Source of the DNA: Symbiodinium natans
Taxonomy: Eukaryota; Sar; Dinophyceae; Suessiales; Symbiodiniaceae
Assembly: GCA_905221605.1 (NCBI GenBank)
Contig: CAJNDS010001328.1
Span: 1-23,057 of the forward strand
Direction: 5' to 3'
DNA length: 23,057 nt
Position numbers and translations under genes: made by a program. Below, in pieces: positions 14,612-23,003 of the stretch. The notes beneath the pieces were generated by a model. That model did no database searches, was not told the origin of the DNA, and saw only the letters and a program-made list of their open reading frames with translations. Within the stretch, counting starts at the first letter, position 1. Each line of letters opens with the position of its first letter.

Positions 14612-16200
14612 TGCGCATCATGAGCATCAGTTGGTCCTTGCTGGGCGTGAGAACCCGACGAGGCGAGCATCATGAGAAGCAGTTGGCCCTTGCAGGCCCT
14701 TGCTGGTCGTGAGAACCCAACAAGGCGAGCATCATGAGCATCAGTGGGCCCTTGCTGGGTGTGAGAATCCGACAAGGCGTTGGCCCTTGCAGGGCGCGAG
14801 AACCCGACAAGGCGAGCATCATGAGCATCAGTTGACCATTGCAGGGCAAGAGAACCCGACAGGGCGAGGAGCACGAGCACCAGTTGGCCCTAGCTGGGTG
14901 TGAGAATCCGACAAGGCGTTGGCCCTTGCAGGGCGCGAGAACCGGACAAGGCGAGCATCATGAGCATCAGTTGACCCTTGCAGGGCAAGAGAACCCGACA
15001 GGGCGAGGATCACGAGCACCAGTTGGCCCTTGCTGGGCGTGAGAACCCGACGAGGCGAGCATCATGAGCATCAGTTGGACCTTGCAACAAGGCGAGCATC
15101 ATGAGCATCAGTTGGCCCATTGCAGGGCTTGAGAACCCGACAAGGCGAGCATCATGAGCATCAGTTGGCCCTTTGCTGGCTGTGAGAACCTGACAAGGCG
15201 AGCATCATGAGCATCAGTTGGCCCTTTGCTGGCCGTGAGAACCTGACGAGGCGAGCATCATGAGAAGCAGTTGGACCTTTGCTGGGCATGAGAATCCGAC
15301 AAGGCGAGCATCATGAGCATCAGTTGGCCCTTTGCTGGGCGTGAGAACCCAACAAGGCAAGCATCATGAGCATCAGTTGGCCCTTTGCTGGGCGTGAGAA
15401 CCCGACAAGGCGAGCATCATGAGCATCAGTTGGCCCTTTGCTGGGTGTGAGAACCCGACAAGGCGAGCATCATGAGCATCAGTTGGCCCTTTGCTGGGCG
15501 TGAGAACCCAACAAGGCGAGCATCATGAGCATCAGTTGGCCCTTTGCTGGGCGGGAGAACCCGACAAGGCGAGCATCATGAGCATCAGTTGGCCCTTTGC
15601 TGGGCGTGAGAAAACGACAAGGCGAGCATCATGAGCATCAGTTGGCCCTTTGCTGGGCGTGAGAACCCGACAAGGCGAGCATCATGAGCATCAGTTGGCC
15701 CTTTGCTGGGCGTGAGAACCCGCGAGCATCATGAGCATCACAGGGCGCGAGAACCCGACAAGACGAGCATCATGAGCATCAGTTGGCCCTTTGCTGGGCG
15801 TGAGAACCCGACAAGGCGAGCATCATGAGCATCAGTTGGCCCTTGCAGGGTGCGAGAACCCGACAAGGTGAGCATCATGAGCATCAGTTGGCCCTTTGCT
15901 GGACGTGAGAACCCGACAAGGCGAGCATCATGAGAAGCTGTTGGCCCTTGAAGGGCGCGAGAACCTGACAAGGCGAGCATCATGAGCGTCAGTTGGCCCT
16001 TTGCAGGGCGCGAGAACCCGACAAGGCGAGCATCATGAGCATCAGTTGGCCCTTTGCTGGGCGTGAGAACCCGACAAGGCGAGCATCATGAGAAGCAGTT
16101 GGCCCTGCGAGAACCCGACAAGGCGAGCATCATGAGCGTCAGTTGGCCCTTTGCAGAGCGCGAGAACCCGACAAGGCGAGCATCATGAGCGTCAGTTGGC
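14612..16200. repeat. 53-bp satellite array, about 30 copies
   Basis: Tandem units of 53 bp, for example starts at 15361, 15414 and 15467. Each has the core GACAAGGCGAGCATCATGAG, then CATCAGTTGGCCC, then a variable part: TTTGCTGGGCGTGAGAAC or TTGCAGGGCGCGAGAAC. The two variable parts define two subfamilies. The central block (15100-15720) is the most uniform; the left edge (14612-15050) is the most diverged and contains a 139-bp higher-order duplication (14761-14899 and 14900-15038). Some units are truncated (for example near 15720-15740 and 16105). Reading frames over the array are by-products, since 53 is not a multiple of three. Confidence 0.92.
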
Positions 16201-16473
16201 GAACATCGCTCCCCTGCTCGGCGTAAGGGACCGAGTGGGCGTGAGGAAGCCGAGCTGCCATTGGTTTAGGGCTCAGAGAACGACTGGAGCCAGACTGACC
16301 CGTAGAGCAGCTCCTGTCGATTGCGGTTTTTGCGGCTTCAGACCCACTACGGACACTGCTTTACTGTGAGAGTTGGCTTAGGTATAGGGCCTGGCGCTTC
16401 CAAAGTCATAGGCTTATGCTACTTATGGGGCCCAGGATTTGGAGTTTCAGGTATAGGGTCTACCATCTGGCAG

Positions 16474-16616
16474 GCAGTTCGCGTGGAAGCCGTCGCGAGG
16501 GCTCGCGGAAGGAGGAGCCCGACAAGCAGTGGCAACGTAGCTTCAGATGTGTGTGCAGTTTTGCGCCGCAAACCACGCAGTCTCTTCGACGATTCGAGCT
16601 TGCATCCCAGAACTAA
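16474..16616 (+). CDS. Candidate terminal exon, charged Arg/Glu-rich
   Basis: After acceptor CCATCTGGCAG the phase-1 frame reads SSRGSRREGSRKEEPDKQWQ and stops at TAA 16614-16616. A second frame from the same acceptor is open to TAG at 16701 and begins AVRVEAVARARGRRSPTSSG. Third positions are more GC-ending in the first frame over its first 20 codons. The segment 16200-16470 is AT/GC-balanced and holds a decayed satellite edge. The upstream exon of this gene is not found. Confidence 0.3.
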
Positions 16617-16805
16617 GCCCCAGCAAATTTCAATCCGTAAAATCTGGAGTGCAGGAGCATACAGATTCGCGCCCAGGCGCGCCAGACATCTTTGCTGCTA
16701 GAATGCCCCTCGCCCTCTTCCGAGGGCAGATTCTTGTGGCAGGGGAACCCTGAACCAGAAACCCACAGTTTTTAACTTGAGAACCCAAAATCTACTTTTT
16801 AGCAG

Positions 16806-17729
16806 GGCTTTATGGTGACAACCGACAACAAAGTGGGTTTGGGGTTCTTAAAGCAAGCCCGAACCTCAAAGCCATCAGGCCTGGTAGAGACTCTTAGGGT
16901 TTAGGGTTTAGGGTAGGGTTTAGGGCTTAAGCCCCCCACCACGAGCCCTAAATCCTATAAGCGCTAGAAGCCCCAGGCCCGAACTTGTTTCCGAAAGCTG
17001 GGGCTCCCCTGGGATACAGCGGGTGCCAGGATTTCATATCGAGGTTTAGAGGTTTTATAGCCGGGTTTTAGGCCTTCCTGAATCGAATCACAAAAACCCG
17101 AAGCACCCAAAACGGGACCCGACAAAAAGCCAAATACAGCCCTCCGCGCCTTCCTTGTTCGATATAGGCTAGGGTTCCTGAGAGCTCTTGTGGGGCTTTA
17201 GGGTTTTGGGTTTGGAGTTCTTGAAGTTGCTGTCTTCAGCTCCCTAAACCTTACTAAGCCCCCAACCCTGACGCCTAAACCCTAAACCCTTCCCCTCTCA
17301 CACCTTTCCTATACAGGTGCCTTCAATGGCTACGGCCAGCCTGTTTCGGGCCACTACGGGGGGTGGGGGCCTCGTGGGGTTCAGGGTTTCGGGCTCGAGG
17401 CTTTGGAATAATGATGATGGGTTTAGGAGCGTTGGGGGTTGAGGGTTTAGGGTTTAGGGTTTCAGCAATGTCTTCCCAGCTTTGGGTGGCGTGGTTTGGG
17501 GTCTTGGGAGGCCTCTGGGACGAAGAGACGACCCTGGAATCTTCCTTATGGCCAAGTCATCATCAGCATGTTTCATGATCGGTAGCACTATGTATTACTT
17601 TCTTGGCTAGGGTGGGCTCAGCCATCCTGAGATTCTCGAATCCAGGTGCTGGTTGGGCTTTTTCCAAGGGAGCCTTATGGCTCTTTCGGCATCGTGGGCA
17701 ATCCAAGGATACGGCCTAGACCATCATAA
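16806..17729 (+). CDS. Gene H, 5' exon group
   Basis: Candidate exons: 16806-16832 (GFMVTTDNK, donor GTGGGT); 16977-17022 (ARTCFRKLGLPWDTA in phase, donor GTGCCA); 17140-17173 (LRAFLVRYRL); 17317-17362 (acceptor TTTCCTATACAG; AFNGYGQPVSGHYG, donor GTGGGG); 17646-17729 (acceptor CTCGAATCCAG; VLVGLFPREPYGSFGI, then either donor GTGGGC or on to TAA at 17727-17729). The first three chain in phase; the last two do not chain with certainty. The YGQP and HYGG content recalls the low-complexity part of gene D. No start codon is identified. 17420-17600 contains further open frames without a clear choice. Confidence 0.35.
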
Positions 17730-17953
17730 ACCCTAAGCTCTAAATTTTTCGTTCTAAACGCTGAATCCAAAACCCTGTCAGGACAGTCGTCTCAGAACAG
17801 TCTTCGTGTCTTGAACCCGCCTTTCCTGTGCTATCCGATCAACTCTTGAGGTCGTCTCCCTCGCAAGGTCTTGCGGGAAGGGCGGGGGAGGGCTTTTTGT
17901 AGTTTTGCGAGGACAGGGGAGGGCTTCGCTGCACTTCGGTTTGCTATTGGTTC

Positions 17954-17978
17954 AGAAGCAGTGAAGCTCACTGCTTCT
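17954..17978. other. Perfect 11-bp inverted repeat with 3-nt loop
   Basis: AGAAGCAGTGA, loop AGC, TCACTGCTTCT. A second, imperfect hairpin (CTCGCAAG-GT-CTTGCGGG) lies near 17858-17876. Both lie in a gap (17730-18310) where I see no reliable exon. A role in RNA 3' ends is possible but unsupported. Confidence 0.5.
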
Positions 17979-18310
17979 CTGGCTTGAGGTTCTACTTTGG
18001 TTTGGGTTGGGGGTTGAAGGGTTTCAGGCTTCAACGCCTATTTGTGTTATCAGATCCTCAACCTTGGGGTAGGCCCCATTGGGCGTCTCTTTCGGTTAGG
18101 TCACAACTACACCTAAAGACCCTGGAAACCCTACCCGTCTCAGCCTAACGGTGTGGTCCCTTGATATGGTCCCTTACTTCTGTTAGAAGGTTCTGTCCTT
18201 GGGTTCGATAAGGGTTCTAAAGGTAAGGGCCTCAACCCCAAGCCCCAACGCCCCAACACCCTAACACCCAACCGAAACCCCAACCCTCCATGCTTTTTTG
18301 ACGGCGACAG

Positions 18311-18749
18311 GCCAGTGGGTAAGGCACGAGGCCTACGGCGGTTGCCTCGGAGCTCTGTCACCCGTGGCTTTTGAGAGACTTGCAACTGGAGCTGGTCCTA
18401 ATGATTCTGATGATGGACCAAAAGAGTTACGATTCAAGACAGGTTACCAGAACAGTTGAGAATGTGGATGCTTGGATCCTGGATAGAGGGCCCAATGTTC
18501 GGGGATTGCAAGCTAACGGTGTCGGGCTTGAGGTTTACGGCCCCCTCCATGAAGGTGGGCAGCAAGCACGTGAGTGGCATCAAACAAAATCCCTAAACCC
18601 CTGATTCTGAAACTCACGCATTTGTTTTAAGCTCCTGACAGCAAGCCTACTCGTCAGACCAACCCTAAAATCGGATCGGCCGAGACACAGAAGCCCAAGC
18701 CCTAAAAAAAGCCCTGGATCCGGCTTGAGCCGCGTTGTCGGGCTTCGCG
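18311..18749 (+). CDS. Gene H, RS-like exons with a frame conflict
   Basis: From acceptor GGCGACAG (18310) one frame reads QWVRHEAYGGCLGALSPVAF and onward to a TGA at 18457-18459. A second frame, open from 18323, reads VTRTVENVDAWILDRGPNVR and ends at a perfect donor GTGAGT (18569) in phase 1. The 73-nt intron ends GCTCCTGACAG. The next exon, 18642-18749, fits that phase and reads SLLVRPTLKSDRPRHRSPSP then KKSPGSGLSR, an Arg/Ser-Pro segment, to donor GTTAAG; without that splice the frame stops at TAA 18752-18754. The 18569-18641 intron is one of the best in the window. The 5' boundary is unresolved because the two frames overlap with no room for an intron between them. Confidence 0.42.
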
Positions 18750-18822
18750 GTTAAGGGATGTGACGTGAGGTTTAGGGTTCGGGGCTTGCAGGTGAAATTT
18801 CGGGTCTGCGTCTAGTCCTCAG

Positions 18823-18922
18823 GGCCTGCATCCTCGCACAACCGCGACTACCGCGACAACCGTGATCACCGTGATCACCGCGATCACCGTGATCACCGCG
18901 ATCACGGAGGCCCTTTGTTTGA
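18823..18922 (+). CDS. Gene H exon with Arg-Asp-His repeats
   Basis: After acceptor CTAGTCCTCAG a phase-1 frame, matching the exon ending at 18749, reads PASSHNRDYRDN and then five RDH triplets (18837-18905 for the whole repeat), then GGPLFEKPGR. The repeat unit is CGTGATCAC/CGCGATCAC. The frame stays open to TAG at 19134-19136, but composition changes after about 18920 and the 3' boundary is not known. RD/RS-type repeats are a hallmark of splicing-related RNA-binding proteins. On the minus strand the same repeat reads GDHGDHG, and I regard that as the shadow. Confidence 0.4.
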
Positions 18923-19638
18923 GAAGCCGGGAAGAGTTTCGTTCTTTCTTGTACAGTGCCTAATCTGGTACTCGCCAGAATGTTTGATGCCCCAGAGTTC
19001 ATACGAATCTCAAGAATCGAAGCAACCACAAGAGAGGAACTGCAATTCAGGGTGCTCCTTTCTCCCCGCAAAAATAGTTGAATCGCCTGAAAAAGTACAC
19101 CCAAAACGGGACCCCCCCCAACCCCCCTCCAGTTAGTGTCGGAATCCTTATGCATGGGTGGGGGTAAGCCTGAGGTCTTCGGGGCTTGGCAGAGGCTTGC
19201 CAGTGGCTTTGAGGGTTCCAGGTCTGAGGTTTTGGGGCTTCCAATAATGAAGCCGGAATAGCTGGGAAGCCCTGGTGCCTCGGCTGCCGGAAAGCTCTAA
19301 AAACATCAATCAGCCATCAAGCCGTAGCTGTTGCAACCGACGGCCTTACTTCGTATCTGCGCCCCCCTAAGCTGTCAGTTTGCGCCCCCAGGGTGATAGC
19401 CTTTCAAGAGCTTGCGATTCAGGGTTCAAAGTTGAGAACTTAAGGTGACGTCAATGAGGCCTAATTAGAAGGTTTAGGACTTCTTGGTGTGCATGCTGTA
19501 GGGTTTAGGAAGTTCAAGTTTCGGTTTCCGGGGTTGATTTGGGTGTTAGTGTTCAGGCTCTGGGGGTTTCGTAAATCTCGGGCTTTAGGGAGAATTGAGG
19601 GTCCGGGAAATGTGCATTCCACGCCGACGGACACCCAG

Positions 19639-20154
19639 GTTACAGCCACGGCTCCTGGGGAGGCCGGGGGCTCCCTTGTTGAATGGCTCCTGAGCCCTTG
19701 AGCACGGTGTTGCAGCGTGGGGGTTGAAGGTGTGGGGAGTGGTTTTGGTTTTAAGGCAAACATCACGGGTTCCCTGTCTTTTTCCTGGGCAACCTACGAG
19801 GGCGCGCATGGCATCAGGGACGAAAGTCTGGGGATCTCGAAACGTTGCTGTCCCTGCAAGAACGGTGGGGAGAAGGCAAGAGAGCCCAAGTCAGCAAGAT
19901 GCAACAACACCCTCACCCAAGCACAAGCCCGCAAACCTCAGCTCTAAAGCCCCAAGCCCAAGCCCCTCTACAGTGGAATGTCCGGGTCTGAAAAGCCCCT
20001 TCAACGCCTTAGGGCCTTAAAGCCCTAAACCCTAAACTGCCCTAAACTGCCCCAAACTGCCCTAAAGCCCCCTAAACCCTCAACCCTACACCCTACACCC
20101 TAAACCCTGCCTGAGACGAAAGGCTACGGGTCGCACGGCCGGAGTCCCTACTGA
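19639..20154 (+). CDS. Gene H, possible 3' exons (Gly/Tyr/Ser/Arg-rich)
   Basis: Exon at 19639 (acceptor ACACCCAG) reads YSHGSWGGRG in the frame with the best codons; its end is not clear. Exon 20116-20154 (acceptor GCCTGAG) reads TKGYGSHGRSPY and stops at TGA 20152-20154. Both have the Gly/Tyr/Ser/Arg character of RGG-type tails. A separate open segment at 19861-19947 (acceptor CCCTGCAAG; NGGEKAREPKSARCNNTLTQ then AQARKPQL, stop) would compete with this ending. Which set belongs together cannot be settled without transcripts. Confidence 0.32.
20010..20110. repeat. Degenerate CCCTAAAC(TG) array
   Basis: CCCTAAACC and CCCTAAACTGC/CCCCAAACTGC units, ending with CCTACACCC variants, directly left of the exon at 20116. 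A second short block (20201-20240) follows it. Confidence 0.75.
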
Positions 20155-20602
20155 GCGCGAGCCGAGAGGGAAAGTGCAGGAGGGACCCGGAAATCCTCGA
20201 AGCCCTAAAGCCCTAAACCCTTAAACCCTAAGCCCCTCAGGTAGGCCCTTTGGATATTTTGTCTTTCCCTTATTAGGTTTAAGAGAATCATACTTAGGAA
20301 TATGCTTTGGGGTTTCAAGAGGGGAATCGTAGGAGATTTTGGGGGTTGTACAGCTGGCGTTGACGAGCTGAAGTTGCAACGCAAGGCTTCAAACCTCTTA
20401 GCATGAGCAGTTTCGGGCTGGGGATTTTAGAGACAGAACACCGAAGAAGGGGATGAGCAACCGGAACGCCACGGGAAGCTGCAGGAAACCCTCACTAGCA
20501 AAACAAAAAGCCAAGGCCCTATAAGGCTTAGAGCAGCGTAAGTCCCTGATGGTTTTGGGGCTTGTGGCAACACTGTATATCCAAGCCCTCGCACTTTCCC
20601 AG

Positions 20603-21168
20603 CGCAGCCGCGAAACCCCCTTGGCCCAGAGCCACAAAGCGATCCGCGTGGGATCCAACTGCAGAGGCTCACAGTGCAGCTGGCCCAGGTGATATGGGGG
20701 TTCTACATGAAGGTCTTCTTTCGAAGGTCGCCATTCTAGTACATTCCTTACACTCTCCTGGCCCTTTACGGTTGTTTTTGAATGATAGGACTTTGAAAAA
20801 CAGTCCCTGCCCACCCGAAGCTCCAGAAGCCCGAACCCCAACGCCCAAAACAAACCCCAAGCCTCTGAGCCCAATTTCTCGGGAGGGGGGGGGGGTAAAG
20901 CTGCAGGCACCGCCAAGGCTCGAAACCTTGATTCCCTCAACCCAAAAACTTAGTTGTGGAGTGTGAGTTTAAGGTTTAGTTTAGGGCTTCAGGGTCTTGG
21001 ACTCAAAAGTTCAAAGAGTTCAAAAAATCACCGTGGGCGCCTAGGAATGCCCCGTAGCTTGGCCTCGCCGGAGGGGAAGTCCAGGCAGACACGCCCGCAC
21101 TCGAGAAAATGGGGGCATCCTCGGCACTCCTTAACTACACGCACTCAAAGGCCCACCTTGAGCCCTAA
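20603..21168 (+). CDS. Gene I: three in-phase 3' exons
   Basis: 20603-20688 (acceptor CTTTCCCAG, donor GTGATA) is open in all frames; the frame that ends in phase 0 finishes GIQLQRLTVQLAQ. 20907-20960 (acceptor AGCTGCAG, donor GTGTGA) reads APPRLETLIPSTQKLSCG. 21085-21168 (acceptor AAGTCCAG) reads ADTPALEKMGASSALLNYTH then SKAHLEP and stops at TAA. The stop is supplied by the first unit of the CCCTAAA array that follows. A possible earlier segment (GVDELKLQRKASNLLA, about 20354-20402) ends in its own stop. The product is unknown. A 180-codon minus-strand ORF over 20398-20940 was rejected as a shadow. Confidence 0.38.
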
Positions 21169-21356
21169 ACCCTAAACCCTAAACCCTAAACCCTAAACCC
21201 TAAACCCTAAACCCTAAACCCTAAACCCTAAACCCTAAACCCTAAACCCTAAACCCTAAACCCTAAAAACCCTGAACCCTAAACCCTAAAATCCGAAACC
21301 CTAAACCCTAAACCCTAGCTAAACCCTAAACCCCTAAACCCCTAAACCCGAAAACC
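21162..21356. repeat. CCCTAAA telomere-type array
   Basis: About 14 perfect CCCTAAA units (21163-21263), then a degenerate stretch with CCCTAAAAA, CCCTGAA and CCCCTAAA variants. It is the longest perfect telomere-type block in the window. It is interior, with unique sequence on both sides. Confidence 0.95.
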
Positions 21357-21367
21357 CTAGCTTGCAG

Positions 21368-21431
21368 GGGCGTCTGGGGGTGGCAGGCAGTAGGGGGGCT
21401 GAGGGAAAGTGTCCCAGGGGCCGAGTACCGG
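21368..21431 (+). CDS. Candidate 64-nt exon between opposed telomere arrays
   Basis: After acceptor AGCTTGCAG the frame reads GRLGVAGSRGAEGKCPRGRV and ends CCG G|GTTTGG in phase 1. It sits between the CCCTAAA array (left) and the TTTAGGG array (right). It is Gly/Arg-rich and not recognised. G-rich DNA readily gives such peptides, so support is modest. Confidence 0.3.
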
Positions 21432-21496
21432 GTTTGGGGTTTAGGGTTTAGGGTTTAGGGGTTTAGGGGTTTAGTGTTTAGGGTTTAGGGTTTACT
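21432..21496. repeat. TTTAGGG telomere-type array
   Basis: Seven or eight TTTAGGG/TTTAGGGG units with one TTTAGTG variant, opposite in orientation to the array at 21162-21356. Confidence 0.9.
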
Positions 21497-21504
21497 TAGG
21501 AATC

Positions 21505-21660
21505 ATGGGCCATCCCGCTTGTCGGCCGCTATTGCGCGGTTTATGTGAGTCCCCTTCGGGGCTGTGGACCTGCTTGCAGGTAACCACTGGGTGCTTGTCA
21601 CCGACTCCGTGCCGCCTGGTGCCGTTCTCTTTGGGAGGGTCCCCCGTCCTTTTGTTTGGT
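21505..21660 (+). CDS. Gene J: possible 5' exons
   Basis: ATG at 21505 opens MGHPACRPLLRGL, followed by T|GTGAGT (donor at 21545). A perfect acceptor CCTGCTTGCAG ends at 21579, and the next frame in phase reads NHWVLVTDSVPPGAVLFGRV. The intron would be only 35 nt. Without splicing the ATG frame also stays open. Downstream is a long pyrimidine tract. The gene has no recognisable continuation. Confidence 0.3.
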
Positions 21661-21725
21661 TTGTCCGTTTCTGCTCGTTCGTCGTGGGGGGTCCCGTGGG
21701 GTCGGGTCGTCTGCGTTTTGTGGCT

Positions 21726-21905
21726 CCTCCTCTTCTTCTTCTTCTTCTTCTTTGTTTTTTCTTTCTCTCTCTCTCTCTCTTTTTTTTTGGTTTTCTCCTT
21801 TCTTTCTCTTTTCCTTTTCTGCTTTCCTTCCTGGCCCTTCCCCTTCCCCTTTTTTTTTTTTTGTTTTTTTCTTCTCTCCGTTTTGTCTCTGCCTTGTTCT
21901 TGTTC
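21726..21905. repeat. Pyrimidine-rich tract (CTT)n/(CT)n/T runs
   Basis: Imperfect (CTT)7, (CT)n and T runs on the + strand. Minus-strand ORFs here are Lys/Arg/Glu-rich only because of the purine repeats. It could be a polypyrimidine tract upstream of gene K or the 5' part of an intron of gene J. Confidence 0.8.
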
Positions 21906-22268
21906 TTCTTTCGCAAAACATAGTATTGAGTGGAATTGACATCTTGCCCGGGGGAATTATAGCCTTGACACTTGCCTAAGTGGTCCCGATCCAGATGATG
22001 TCTGGTTTTTCCGAGTACCCAGATCTCGGCCTTGGCAGGATGAGCCTTACGCTTCGAAGTTTCCACGTGGCACTGCTCGTGGATTGGAGGACGTCAGGGT
22101 TTCAGGACGAGTTGGTTTTGTCCGCTTGTTGGTTTCATTTTTCTTTTTGATGTTCAGTTGCGAGTGCATTTTCACATGCTCGGACGCGACACTGATGCTC
22201 ATGAAGCCATTTTGCCCTTCTTTCGCCCTTCGCCCCTCGCTTGCGCCCTTCCATCCCCTCGCTTTCCC

Positions 22269-22837
22269 ATGTCGCTGGCAGCCCGCGTCTCGAAGCTCGA
22301 GGAGGGTCTCTCGGACTGGTCGGCCACCGCCCGTACCAGGTGGGAAGGACTGAAGGCCCTGGATGAGCGCATGCAGGCCCTTGTTAAAGACAAGACAGGC
22401 CTTTGGCAGGTCAAGGATGAACTCTACACCCTCGTTATGTCGGACCTGGATCCGTTCTTGGCGCACATTCTGGACCCCACACAACAGATGCAGGTGCGTG
22501 CCGAACTAAGGGAAGTTCTTTCCTCGAGAGAGGAAATCGTGTGCTTAGGGCTTGGGTGCCGCTCTCCACCGGTGAGATGGCGAAGAAGCGGAAGAGGCAT
22601 GCCTCTTTTGATATTTTTTTTCTGGCCTGGCATCCACGAAGGGCGCGGGGAAGGGCCATGGGGGGGATGACCGCCGCCGTCGCTCCCCGAAGAGGGACCG
22701 TCGCGAGCATCGTGAGCGTTGCAAGGGCGACCGGCGGTAACCGCCTGATTTTCCATCATCGCGTCCTCCCCCTTTGTTTTCCATTTTAATTTATTTCTGG
22801 GCAGTGGGGACTTCAGACTTGACGCTCCGTTTCGCAG
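22269..22837 (+). CDS. Gene K: charged helical N-terminus and Arg/Asp-rich tail
   Basis: ATG 22269 (after CTTTCCC) opens MSLAARVSKLEEGLSDWSAT, then a charged, probably helical stretch (ALDERMQALVKDKTGLWQVK, then DLDPFLAHILDPTQQMQ). Two phase-0 donors are possible: GTGCGT after codon 75 (22494) or GTGTGC after codon 90 (22539). The acceptor after a T-rich tract (CATCCACGAAG, 22641) leads to GAGKGHGGDDRRRRSPKRDR, then REHRERCKGDRR and TAA 22738-22740. The donor GTAACC overlaps that stop (22737). A strong acceptor at 22804 would add GDFRLDAPFR (22805-22837) in phase and carry the gene into the (CT)n tract at the window edge. The tail is typical of splicing-associated proteins; no family is named. 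The gene is probably 3'-truncated by the window. Confidence 0.5.
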
Positions 22838-22877
22838 GTTCACGCATTGACATGTTGCTTGAGTGGGCTGCTGTTTG

Positions 22878-22884
22878 TTTTTTT

Positions 22885-22937
<53 letters not shown>

Positions 22938-23003
22938 TTCTCTCTCCTCTCTCTCTCTTTCCCCCTCCCCCCCCCTCTCTCTCTCTCTCTCTCTCGTCTC
23001 GCC

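Noticed and set aside
14356-15983. ORFs within the satellite on both strands
   Set aside because: The 53-bp period shifts frame each unit, and the ORFs end at unit variants. There is no sign of selection on codons.
14612-16200. CRISPR-like array
   Set aside because: Units are contiguous with no unique spacers, the period is 53 bp and the context is eukaryotic. It is a satellite.
20398-20940. 180-codon minus-strand ORF, among the longest in the window
   Set aside because: No recognisable domain and no supporting splice context. It crosses plus-strand exons and a G-rich homopolymer (read as poly-Pro), so I treat it as a shadow.
21162-21496. True chromosome end
   Set aside because: Arrays of both orientations face a central segment, with unique sequence and candidate genes on both sides. 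They are interstitial.
21503-22066. Lys/Arg/Glu-rich minus-strand ORFs resembling a nuclear basic protein
   Set aside because: The charge comes from purine simple repeats opposite the (CTT)/(CT) tract; complexity is too low to be a gene.
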